From positions 1-49,343 of the forward strand of contig JAIOPN010000025.1 in the NCBI GenBank assembly GCA_021413865.1: a stretch of DNA of 49,343 nucleotides, in the 5' to 3' direction. Position numbers and translations under genes: made by a program. The DNA comes from Planctomycetota bacterium. GTDB lineage: Bacteria > Planctomycetota > Phycisphaerae > Phycisphaerales > Phycisphaeraceae. The notes under the pieces are model-generated. The model was given only the letters and a program-made list of their open reading frames with translations. It did no database searches and was not told the origin of the DNA. This document shows, piece by piece, positions 8,050 to 15,398 of the stretch (position 1 is its first letter; the number at the start of each line of letters is the position of its first letter).

Positions 8050-8946
8050 ATGTGCGGCATCGTCGGACTGCTGATCAAGAAACCCGCGCAGCGCAAGGAA
8101 CTGGGCCGATTGCTGCTGCCCATGTTCACCTGCATGGCCGACCGCGGACCGGACTCCGCCGGACTTGCGGTTTATGGCACACCGGTGGCGCAGGGGTTAC
8201 GCAGGTTCAACCTCTTCGTCCCCGATCGCCAGTTCAACTGGAAAAAGCTCGCGGACCGCTTCCGCGACCAGACCGGCGCGACGGTCGAATTGACCGCGGT
8301 CGAGAACCACGCGGTGTTCGTTTCCGATGTTGCCCCGGGGGCAATGCGTGCGTGGCTGGCGGAGTGCGACCCGACGCCGCACCTGCTCTCGGTCGGCCGG
8401 TCGATCGACATCTATAAAGATGAGGGCCACCCGACCGAGATCGCCAAACGGTACGGCTTCGCGGAGCTGAGCGGCAGCCACTCGATCGCCCACACGCGGA
8501 TGGCGACGGAGTCGGCGGTGTCGCCCGCGCATGCGCACCCGTTCACGGCTGGCGAGGACTTCTGCCTCGTCCATAACGGATCGCTCTCAAACCCGTATCA
8601 ATTACGGCGGATGCTCGAGCGGCGCGGGATGCGTTTCGAGACCGACAACGACACCGAGGCGGCGTGCCGGTTCATCGAGTGGCGTCTGGCGCAGGGCGAG
8701 CCGCTCAACGCGGCCCTGCACACCGCCTTCGCCGAGTTGGATGGGTTCTACACGCTCCTGATCGCCACCGGCGACTCGATGACGCTGGTGCGCGACGCGT
8801 TTGCCTGCAAGCCTGCTGTGGTCGCGGAGACGGATGAATACGTCGCCATCGCCAGCGAGTTCCGCAGCCTGGCGCACCTGCCGGGGGTGAAGTCGGCGAA
8901 CATCTTCGAGCCGCTCCCCGAGGAGATCTACTCGTGGCAAGCCTGA
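8050..8946 (+). CDS. mgsA: N-methylglutamate synthase subunit A (class II glutamine amidotransferase domain)
   Basis: 298 residues with an N-terminal nucleophile Cys2 immediately after the initiator Met (MCGIVGLLI), 'MADRGPDSAGLA', 'HTRMATESAVSPAHAHPF' and 'VHNGSLSNP', all marks of a Ntn-type glutaminase domain like GlxB and the N-terminal part of glutamate synthase. In N-methylglutamate synthase this subunit hydrolyses gamma-glutamylmethylamide and channels methylamine to the synthase subunit. The start at ATG 8050 is fixed by the need for Cys2 and by GGGAGA just upstream; the open frame extends left only through repeat DNA. The gene end overlaps mgsB by 13 bases. Confidence 0.87.
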   Translation: MCGIVGLLIKKPAQRKELGRLLLPMFTCMADRGPDSAGLAVYGTPVAQGLRRFNLFVPDRQFNWKKLADRFRDQTGATVELTAVENHAVFVSDVAPGAMRAWLAECDPTPHLLSVGRSIDIYKDEGHPTEIAKRYGFAELSGSHSIAHTRMATESAVSPAHAHPFTAGEDFCLVHNGSLSNPYQLRRMLERRGMRFETDNDTEAACRFIEWRLAQGEPLNAALHTAFAELDGFYTLLIATGDSMTLVRDAFACKPAVVAETDEYVAIASEFRSLAHLPGVKSANIFEPLPEEIYSWQA

Positions 8947-9650
8947 CACGCTCTCGTGAGAAACAACAGCAGGTCGTCCGGCTCGACCAGGAGAAGCTCT
9001 CGGTCCGCGAGATCAATGAGTATCTCCATCACCGGGTCCGGGACGGGGCGCGCGTCGAGATCGCCAATCCCGACGGGCAGCACAACCTGGCCGTTGGGCT
9101 GGACGCGGACATCGACGTGGACATCCTGGGCCACGCGGGCTACTACATCGCCGGCATGAACAAACGCGCCCGCGTCACCATCCACGGCTCGGTCGGCTGG
9201 TCCGTCGGCGAGAACATCATGTCCGGCTCCGTCCGCGTGAAGGGCAACGCCTCCGAGTGCGCGGCCGCCAGCGGGCACGGCGGTCTCGTCGTCGTCGAGG
9301 GTGACGCCTCCTCGCGCTGCGGCATCTCGATGAAGGGGGTCGATATCGTCGTGGGCGGGTCGGTCGGGCACGTCTCGGCGTTCATGGCGCAGGCGGGCAC
9401 GCTGGTCGTCTGCGGCGACGCGGGGCCGGCGCTGGGTGATTCGCTCTACGAGGCGGTGATCTACGTACGCGGGAAGGTGCACTCGCTCGGGGCCGACGCG
9501 CGTGAGGAGGCGCTGGGCAAAACCGACCACGCGAAGTTGACGGACCTGCTGGGCAAGGCGGGGATCGATCTCAACCCCAAAGATTTCAAGCGCATCGCCT
9601 CGGCGCGGAAGCTGTACCACTGGAACTCGGACCACCAGGACGATTATTGA
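8934..9650 (+). CDS. mgsB: N-methylglutamate synthase subunit B (GltB C-terminal/GXGXG domain)
   Basis: 238 residues forming the right-handed beta-helix GXGXG domain found at the C-terminus of glutamate synthase and in GlxC. The repeats can be seen as 'ILGHAGYYIAGMN', 'IHGSVGWSVGENIMSGSVRVKGNASECAAASGHGG' and 'GGSVGHVSAFMAQAGTLVVCGDAG'. It is a structural partner of the MgsA glutaminase and MgsC synthase subunits. The start is GTG 8934, inside the end of mgsA, with GGAG about 10 bases upstream, so translation is coupled. 34 bp separate it from mgsC. Confidence 0.86.
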   Translation: MASLTRSREKQQQVVRLDQEKLSVREINEYLHHRVRDGARVEIANPDGQHNLAVGLDADIDVDILGHAGYYIAGMNKRARVTIHGSVGWSVGENIMSGSVRVKGNASECAAASGHGGLVVVEGDASSRCGISMKGVDIVVGGSVGHVSAFMAQAGTLVVCGDAGPALGDSLYEAVIYVRGKVHSLGADAREEALGKTDHAKLTDLLGKAGIDLNPKDFKRIASARKLYHWNSDHQDDY

Positions 9651-9684
9651 TCCCGGCCGAAGCGACTCACGCAGGTTTTTCGAC

Positions 9685-11055
9685 ATGGCAAAACAAAAGC
9701 CCAGGACCGTTCCGTTGCAGGTCTCCACGGAGGAGAGCTACTCGTACAACCGGCACGTGCTGGAGTACATCCACCAGGCCGCCGAGCGCGGGCTGTACGA
9801 CATCCGCGGGCTGGGCGCCAAGCGGAAGATGCCGACGTTCGACGACCTTGTGTTCCTCACCGCCTCGCTCTCGCGTTACCCGCTGGAGGGCTACCGCGAG
9901 AAGTGTGTCACGAAAACGGTGCTGGGCACGCGGTTCGCCAAGAAGCCGATCGAGCTGAAGATCCCGATCATGGTGGCGGGGATGAGCTTCGGCGCGCTCT
10001 CGGGCCGGGCGAAAGAGGCGATCGGCCGGGCGGCGACGGCGCTGGGCACCTCGACGACGACCGGCGACGGTGGGATGACGGCCGAAGAGCGCGAGTCCTC
10101 CAAGACGCTCATCTACCAGTGCCTGCCCTCTCGCTACGGCTTCAACCCCGACGACCTGCGCAAGGCGGACGCCATCGAGGTCGTGATCGGCCAGGGCGCG
10201 AAACCCGGCGGCGGCGGCATGTTGCTGGGGCAGAAAATCTCCGCCCGAGTCGCCAGGATGCGCACGCTCCCCGAGGGCATCGACCAGCGCTCGGCGTGCC
10301 GGCATCCGGACTGGACCGGGCCCGACGACCTGACCATCAAGATCAACGAGCTGCGCGAGATCACCGGCTGGCGCGTGCCGATCTTCATCAAGTTCGGTGC
10401 GACGCGGGTGAAGAACGACGTGAAACTCGCGGTCAAGGCCGGCGCCGACGTGATCGTGATCGACGGCATGCAGGGGGGCACGGCGGCGACGCAGCAGGTC
10501 TTCATCGAGCACGCCGGCATCCCCACAATCGCGGCCGTGCGCCAGGCGGTGGACGCCCTGGAAGAGATGGACATGGTCGGCAAGGTGCAGCTCATCATTT
10601 CGGGCGGCATCCGCACCGGCGCGGACGTCGCCAAGGCGATCGCCCTGGGCGCCGACGCGGTCGCCATCGGCCAGGGCGTGCTCATGGCCCTGGGCTGCAA
10701 CGGCAGCTACGCCCTTGATGGCAAAAAACACAGGGATGTCACGAAGGACTACCTCGCCCTGGGCGTCCGGCCCGGCACGTGCCACCACTGCCACACCGGC
10801 AAGTGCCCCGTTGGCGTCACCACGCAGAACGACGACCTGGCGCTCCGCCTCGACCCGGCCGAGGGGGCGCACCGGCTGAAAAACTACTTCAACGTCCTCT
10901 CCATGGAGCTGGCCACGCTCGCTCGCGCCTGTGGCAAGTCGAACGTGCACCACATGGAGCCCGAGGACCTGGTCGCGCTGACCGTCGAGGCGGCGGCCAT
11001 GGCGCGCGTGCCGCTGGCGGGGACGAATTGGATACCGGGGTTGGGCGGCAAGTAG
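9685..11055 (+). CDS. mgsC: N-methylglutamate synthase subunit C (FMN, Fe-S glutamate synthase domain)
   Basis: 456 residues matching the FMN-binding TIM-barrel of glutamate synthase (GlxD-like). It shows 'GMSFGALSGRAKEAIGRA' (99-116), 'GQGAKPGGGGMLLGQKI', 'VIVIDGMQGGTAATQ' and 'ISGGIRTGADVAKAIALGADAVAIG', then the Fe-S cysteines C366, C369 and C374 in CHHCHTGKCPVGVTTQ. It adds methylamine, released by MgsA, to 2-oxoglutarate and reduces the product to N-methylglutamate. The enzyme family usually takes electrons from ferredoxin or NAD(P)H; the donor here is not visible. This is the last gene of the NMG set; a small hairpin-like repeat follows the stop. Confidence 0.87.
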   Translation: MAKQKPRTVPLQVSTEESYSYNRHVLEYIHQAAERGLYDIRGLGAKRKMPTFDDLVFLTASLSRYPLEGYREKCVTKTVLGTRFAKKPIELKIPIMVAGMSFGALSGRAKEAIGRAATALGTSTTTGDGGMTAEERESSKTLIYQCLPSRYGFNPDDLRKADAIEVVIGQGAKPGGGGMLLGQKISARVARMRTLPEGIDQRSACRHPDWTGPDDLTIKINELREITGWRVPIFIKFGATRVKNDVKLAVKAGADVIVIDGMQGGTAATQQVFIEHAGIPTIAAVRQAVDALEEMDMVGKVQLIISGGIRTGADVAKAIALGADAVAIGQGVLMALGCNGSYALDGKKHRDVTKDYLALGVRPGTCHHCHTGKCPVGVTTQNDDLALRLDPAEGAHRLKNYFNVLSMELATLARACGKSNVHHMEPEDLVALTVEAAAMARVPLAGTNWIPGLGGK

Positions 11056-11069
11056 GCGAAGCAAACGCG

Positions 11070-11088
11070 TCGCTGCGCGACAGCCGCT
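11070..11088. repeat. Direct repeat copy 1 (TCGCTGCGCGACAGCCGCT)
   Basis: This 19-base sequence lies just after mgsC and recurs identically at 11427-11445. It contains a GCTG/CAGC mini-stem with a CGCGA loop. The position after a stop codon suggests a dispersed 3'-end repeat, possibly affecting termination. Confidence 0.65.
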
Positions 11089-11132
11089 AAGCAGGGAAAC
11101 GTCTGCGCCACGCCCCGTGTTATCCTGCACGC

Positions 11133-11447
11133 ATGCATTTCAGTGACGGCCGGGCGCTGCCCCGGCTACTCATTTTCATCGTGCACCTGGGCGTCACGCT
11201 GTCGCTGGGAGCCGCGATGATGCTGCACGAATCGCCCGAACCGCCGCTCTGGATCGAGCTGTCGTGGGAGGCGTTGACGTTCCCGCTGGGGACGCTGATC
11301 GAACCGGCTCGCAACGCGCTGGCGGACGTTCGGTTCGCGGGGCTGCTGGCGGCGATCCTGCTCCTGGTGGGGAACAGTTTGATATGGGCGTCGGTGATCG
11401 TGTGGGCGGTTGGGCGCGCAAGAGCATCGCTGCGCGACAGCCGCTGA
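11133..11447 (+). CDS. Small two-helix membrane protein, unknown function
   Basis: 104 residues. Two hydrophobic segments are visible, about 9-31 ('LPRLLIFIVHLGVTLSLGAAMML') and 69-92 ('GLLAAILLLVGNSLIWASVIVWAVG'), with an acidic loop between them ('HESPEPPLWIELSWEALTFPL'). No family recognised. There is no clear ribosome site before the ATG, though TATCCT about 10 bases upstream could be a -10 for a nearly leaderless transcript. The last residues, 'ASLRDSR', are encoded by the second copy of the 19-base repeat, so the natural end may have been shorter. It faces the beta-helix gene tail to tail, 8 bp away. Confidence 0.55.
   Translation: MHFSDGRALPRLLIFIVHLGVTLSLGAAMMLHESPEPPLWIELSWEALTFPLGTLIEPARNALADVRFAGLLAAILLLVGNSLIWASVIVWAVGRARASLRDSR
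11427..11445. repeat. Direct repeat copy 2, overlapping a gene 3' end
   Basis: Identical over 19 bases to 11070-11088, with similar flanks (GCTAAGCAGGG versus GCTGAGCGGGG). It supplies the final codons of the small membrane protein gene. Confidence 0.65.
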
Positions 11448-11455
11448 GCGGGGCA

Positions 11456-13462
11456 TCAATCCACCGTCGTGCGGTATTCGTCGCGGTACAGGCCGATCTT
11501 CTCGAACGGGATCGGTTGAAAACCGGTCCTGAGTGCCGGGGCGTCGGGGCGGAGGGCGAAGCCCGCCTTCTCCGGGTGTTTCTCGTCAACAAATCCCGGC
11601 TGGCCGGTCCAGTTATCGCGGTCGGCGACCGCTGTGCCGTCAGAGGTCCACCCGTGCTTGATGCCCACGCCGCTCACGAACAGGTTGCGTTCGACCGGGT
11701 TGTTCTCCGGCGGCACGCCCTTGCCGGCGGCGAGGTACTTGTCGAGGGTCTTCAACTGCGGGAAGCGTACGGAATAGGGCGGTTCGTGGTGCTTCACGTC
11801 CATCAACCGATCCTTCATGAAGCCGTTCACCATGTTCTGCCAGACCGGTGCGGGCGAGACGCCGCGGTTGTCCACGTGGACGGCGAAGCCGGCGTTGATG
11901 TAGATGTTGTTGTCGATGACGCAGTCGCGCCCGCCGCCCAGCAGCGTGCCGATCTGCGTGTTGACGATAATGTTGCCGATCACGCTGATGCCGCTCACGC
12001 AGTCGTCGAGATAGACGGCCATGGCGCCCAGGTGGCCCGGGCCGTTGATGTCGTGCATGTAGTTGTGGCGGATGACGTTGCCCTGGAAGCTCCAGTCGCG
12101 GCCGGTGTAGATCGCCCCGACGTCGCCGGTCTCGTGGCATGTGTGGTGGATGTGGTTGAACTCCATCAGGTGGTCGTTGCCCGAGAAGAGGATGGCGCAG
12201 TGCGGGTGGTCGTGGATGAGATTGTGGGTCACGCGCGTGCCCACGCCGGTCATGATGACGGCCGGGTAGTAGCAGCGCGACCAGCGTGCCTGGTGGTGGA
12301 AGCGGCAGTTGTCCACGAAGTGGTGGCACGGGATAAGGGTCTTGTGGTCGCCGCCGGTGAGGCTGACGCCGCCATCCCCGGTGTTGTAGATGTCGCAGGA
12401 CTGCACGCCGTGGTGCGTGCCGCCCTCGACCCAGACGCCGTAGTTACCGGTGTTGCGGATGGTGCAGCCGGCGATGAGTCCGTGTGAGCCCTCCTTGATG
12501 GTGACGGCGTGGCCGCGCGTGCATTCGAGCGTGACCCCCTGCAATATGACGTGCGACACGCCATCCATCGAGACCATCGGCGTGTCGAGCAGCGAGAGCG
12601 TCACCTCCGCCTTTGAGGGATCGGAGGGGGGCCAGAAGTAGAGCAGGCCGCGCTGACGGTCCACGTAGTATTCACCGGGAGAATCGAGCTCTTCGAGAAC
12701 ATTGAGGAAGTAGATGCGCTGGCCGGTGTGGATGCCGTAGAGCGCGTGCGGTGGGTCGGTCTTGACGAAGCCGGCCTCCTTGTCGATGGAGGCGATGCGC
12801 TCGTAGCTGTTGGCCCAGTCGTAGGCCCAGTAGCCGTGGACCCAGATGTCGTCGTCTTCTTTCCAGCGGCGCGGGCGGAGGCTGTCGTAGAAGAAGCCGC
12901 CCTCAATGGGGCCCATCTTCGTGCCGTGGCCGTCATCCTTGCCGGTGCCGCGCGGGAAGTCGGTGATGCGGATGAACTCGCCGGTGTTGGGCCAGCGGGC
13001 GAGGGTCATGGGCTCGGCATTGAAAAACAATTCGATATGCGAGGGCACGATCTTCCGGCTGAAGCCACGCGACTGCATCGCGCCCAGTTCCCCGACGCCG
13101 ACGGATTTGAGGTCTGCCTGCACGACGTTGTCGCGCGCGGCGGGCTGAAGGCGGGCAAGCACGTCGGCGTCGGTGACCCTCGTGAATTGCGGGATCACGC
13201 GGCCACCGATGAAGCGGGGCTGCTCCCCCACCGCCGCGCGATAGACGATCGGGCTCCCCGCCGTGCCGGAGTCCTCGGCGGTCAGTTCGAAGGTGTGGTC
13301 GCGGTGGTAAACCCCGCCGTGGATCACCACGACCCCCCCGCCGCTTGTTTTGCGGCGGCGCAGCTCGTCGCGCGCACGCTCGGGGGTGGCGAAGGGTTTG
13401 TCGGCGGTGCCGGGGTTGGCGTCGCTGCCGCGTGAGGAGACGTGGAGTTCGGTCGTGGTCAT
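11456..13462 (-). CDS. Right-handed parallel beta-helix protein, polysaccharide-lyase/epimerase-like
   Basis: 668 residues. The N-terminus 'ELHVSSRGSDANPGTADKPFATPERARDEL' is the typical entry of DUF1565/pectate-lyase-like beta-helix proteins. From about residue 290 to 520 there are stacked coils such as 'GVSHVILQGVTLECTRGHAVTIKEGSHGLIAGCTIRNTGNYGVWVEGG' and 'NLIHDHPHCAILFSGNDHLMEFNHIHHT'. Proteins of this fold bind or cleave polyuronides and other glycans; no specific catalytic residues can be assigned. No signal peptide is visible at ATG 13462, and the short upstream extension of the frame does not add one. It is last in a minus-strand run with PhyH, glycosidase-like, sulfatase and rhamnose isomerase genes, which suggests glycan processing. 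Confidence 0.8.
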   Translation of the reverse strand: MTTTELHVSSRGSDANPGTADKPFATPERARDELRRRKTSGGGVVVIHGGVYHRDHTFELTAEDSGTAGSPIVYRAAVGEQPRFIGGRVIPQFTRVTDADVLARLQPAARDNVVQADLKSVGVGELGAMQSRGFSRKIVPSHIELFFNAEPMTLARWPNTGEFIRITDFPRGTGKDDGHGTKMGPIEGGFFYDSLRPRRWKEDDDIWVHGYWAYDWANSYERIASIDKEAGFVKTDPPHALYGIHTGQRIYFLNVLEELDSPGEYYVDRQRGLLYFWPPSDPSKAEVTLSLLDTPMVSMDGVSHVILQGVTLECTRGHAVTIKEGSHGLIAGCTIRNTGNYGVWVEGGTHHGVQSCDIYNTGDGGVSLTGGDHKTLIPCHHFVDNCRFHHQARWSRCYYPAVIMTGVGTRVTHNLIHDHPHCAILFSGNDHLMEFNHIHHTCHETGDVGAIYTGRDWSFQGNVIRHNYMHDINGPGHLGAMAVYLDDCVSGISVIGNIIVNTQIGTLLGGGRDCVIDNNIYINAGFAVHVDNRGVSPAPVWQNMVNGFMKDRLMDVKHHEPPYSVRFPQLKTLDKYLAAGKGVPPENNPVERNLFVSGVGIKHGWTSDGTAVADRDNWTGQPGFVDEKHPEKAGFALRPDAPALRTGFQPIPFEKIGLYRDEYRTTVD

Positions 13463-13514
13463 GAAATTACTCGCGGGGGGATTTCGATGTGATGGGGAAC
13501 GGTCACGTCTCCGT

Positions 13515-13546
13515 CCCATAGCCCCCGGCGGAGCCGGGGCTATGGG
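13515..13546. repeat. Strong palindrome between PhyH and beta-helix genes
   Basis: The left arm CCCATAGCCCC (13515-13525) pairs perfectly with GGGGCTATGGG (13536-13546), and GGC/GCC extends the stem inside after one bulged C. It lies 10 bases after the PhyH stop and 53 before the beta-helix start. The shape resembles the dispersed 'ATAGCCCC...GGGGCTAT' elements of planctomycetes; an mRNA-stabilising or attenuating role is possible. Confidence 0.7.
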
Positions 13547-13556
13547 AAGAAATGCT

Positions 13557-14369
13557 TCATTTCGCCGCGACGGCTTCCTTCTCCGCGTCGCGTTTCTTTT
13601 GCGCGGCCTCGCGGCTCTTGCCCCAGCGGTCGTACCAGTCGATCAATTCGGGCGTGGGGGCGAAATCATGGATCGTGACGCGCTTTCGATCCGGGAGGTA
13701 GTTTCCGATGTGCCAGCCGTTGGGGTGGTAGAGCATGAAATCGCCCGCGTCCATCGAGGCGCGGATGCAGTGCGGCATGGCCTGCGTGTACTCGAGGCAG
13801 CTCCGCTCGCGTTGGAGGTAGCCGTCCTTCTCGTCGCAGGTCTTGGCGGTAGAGGCCTTCGTCTCGCCATCCAGGTCGAACTGCCGCAGGTAGCTGCCGG
13901 GGACGTACCACGTGCAGTTGTCCTCGTAGAGCGGGCAGTTGATCTGGTTGAACCAGAGCGGGTCGGTGGTGATGCGGCGGAACTCCTCGACGTCGGGCAC
14001 CTCGTGCGTCTCGCGGATGTCGCGGTGCCAGGCGGTGCACCAGGGCAACTCGGCGGGTTCGAGGAGCAGGCCGCACTGATACGAGTCGCCCTTCCCGAGT
14101 TTGTGCCGCGGCGTGAGGATTTTGGAGATGGCATCGACGAGCGGCGCGAGGTTGGCGTAATCCGCAAAGGGCTTGGGGTCGATGTCGTAGCTGCTCAACG
14201 GTTGGAGCCGCTGCGCCTGCTGGCCGCTTTTCTTGCGGGCCTGCTCCTGCGCCGTGGCGGTAGCGTGACGGAGGTCGCGGACCAGCGAGACGGGCAGGAC
14301 CTGCCGGAAGATCACGTACCCCTCGGTGCGGTAGCGGTGGATCATCGAGTCGCAGAACTTGAAGGCCAT
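13557..14369 (-). CDS. Phytanoyl-CoA dioxygenase (PhyH) family protein 1
   Basis: A 270-residue Fe(II)/2-oxoglutarate oxygenase of the PhyH type. The expected iron ligands are seen: H115 and D117 in 'AWHRDIRE', and a distal His near 220 in 'YHPNGWHIGN', with Arg for 2-oxoglutarate binding in the following 'LPDRKRVT'. The fold start 'IHRYRTEGYVIFRQVLP' is typical. The substrate is unknown; in planctomycetes these proteins are many and often lie beside sulfatases and sugar enzymes. The C-terminus is a charged helix ('REAAQKKRDAEKEAVAAK'). A GGAGA sits 9 bases before the ATG. It follows the glycosidase-like gene by 42 bp in the same operon. Confidence 0.87.
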   Translation of the reverse strand: MAFKFCDSMIHRYRTEGYVIFRQVLPVSLVRDLRHATATAQEQARKKSGQQAQRLQPLSSYDIDPKPFADYANLAPLVDAISKILTPRHKLGKGDSYQCGLLLEPAELPWCTAWHRDIRETHEVPDVEEFRRITTDPLWFNQINCPLYEDNCTWYVPGSYLRQFDLDGETKASTAKTCDEKDGYLQRERSCLEYTQAMPHCIRASMDAGDFMLYHPNGWHIGNYLPDRKRVTIHDFAPTPELIDWYDRWGKSREAAQKKRDAEKEAVAAK

Positions 14370-14411
14370 GGCGGTGTCTCCGGGGGAGTGAAAGCCGGGC
14401 TAATAGCCTAC

Positions 14412-15398
14412 TCAATCCGGCGCGGCAACGGCGTAGCCCATGCCGGTGTCGCCGAAGCTGTTCCCGGTGTACCAGCAGCGCAGCTCGCGGCCATGGCGGA
14501 GCATCGTGGGGTAGGAGCGTTGGTGGTCGTCGAATGAGCCGGGTGCGCCGACGCCCAACTCGCCCTCGGGGCCGACGCGCGGTGACCAGTTCCAGTCGGT
14601 GCCGTTGTCGCTGGTGAGGCGGTGGACGCGGTAGGCGGTGCCGAAGGTGTTGAGCCAGAGGGTGTAGCGCGGCGTGCCGGGCGCGTCGCAGACGATGATT
14701 GCCGGTTTGGAGGTGATGTACTCGTAAGGCTCGACGCCGAAGGCACGCGGGGCGACGACCCATTGATCGAAGGGCTTGGTCCAATGCAGGCCGTCGCCGG
14801 ACTCCGCGTAAGCGAGGCCGATGCGCGGGATGCTCTCGCCGTGGCCGGAGGCGACGCCGACGGGCCTGTTGAAGCATTCGGCGATGGCGGTGTACCACAT
14901 GCGGAACGTGCCGTTCTCGCGGATCACCCAGAGGCTGCCGGTGCCCTGTGCGTCGTAGGGCCGGTCGAGGGGGATCATCGGGTTGGCGTCGTGGTAGCGC
15001 CAGGTTTTGCCCGCATCGTCCGAGATCGCCGCGCCCGAGGTGTTGGGCAGACGCTTACCGGGCTGATGACCCCATGCACAGAAGTAGAGCATCCAGCGTC
15101 GCTCGTCCACGGGCAGGAGGAATGGGAAGCTCGGGCCGACGGAGTTGTGGACCGTCTCGGGCTGCGGGCCGATGACAACGCCCAGCGGGGACCAGTCGTT
15201 GGGGCGGTCCAACGGGGACTCGGCGGCGAGGATGCGGTTCTTGCCGTCCTTGCCTCCGCCCCAATAGACCATGCGGAATCGGTCGCCGAGTTGAATGACG
15301 TGGGCGGCGCTCGCGCGGCGGGCGTCGAGGTCGCCGTGCAATTGGCCGGGGGCGATGACGGGGGCGGCGTGCGGGATGTTCCAGCGTGGCGGGGTCAT
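14412..15398 (-). CDS. Five-bladed beta-propeller glycosidase-like protein (GH43/GH32 fold)
   Basis: 328 residues with repeated propeller blades: 'FRMVYWGGGKDGKNRILAAES', 'RWMLYFCAWGH...SDDAGKTWRYHD', 'GTFRMWYTAIAECFNRPVG...YAESGDGLHWTKP' and 'RELRCWYTGNSF'. The Trp-Tyr-Thr and 'S-D-G-hW' motifs recur in glycosyl hydrolases of the GH43/GH32/GH130 class and their non-catalytic relatives. The catalytic acids are not certain, so the precise family is left open. The ATG at 15398 overlaps the sulfatase stop (ATGA), so the two are translationally coupled and probably act on the same sulfated sugar. No signal peptide is seen. Confidence 0.75.
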   Translation of the reverse strand: MTPPRWNIPHAAPVIAPGQLHGDLDARRASAAHVIQLGDRFRMVYWGGGKDGKNRILAAESPLDRPNDWSPLGVVIGPQPETVHNSVGPSFPFLLPVDERRWMLYFCAWGHQPGKRLPNTSGAAISDDAGKTWRYHDANPMIPLDRPYDAQGTGSLWVIRENGTFRMWYTAIAECFNRPVGVASGHGESIPRIGLAYAESGDGLHWTKPFDQWVVAPRAFGVEPYEYITSKPAIIVCDAPGTPRYTLWLNTFGTAYRVHRLTSDNGTDWNWSPRVGPEGELGVGAPGSFDDHQRSYPTMLRHGRELRCWYTGNSFGDTGMGYAVAAPD

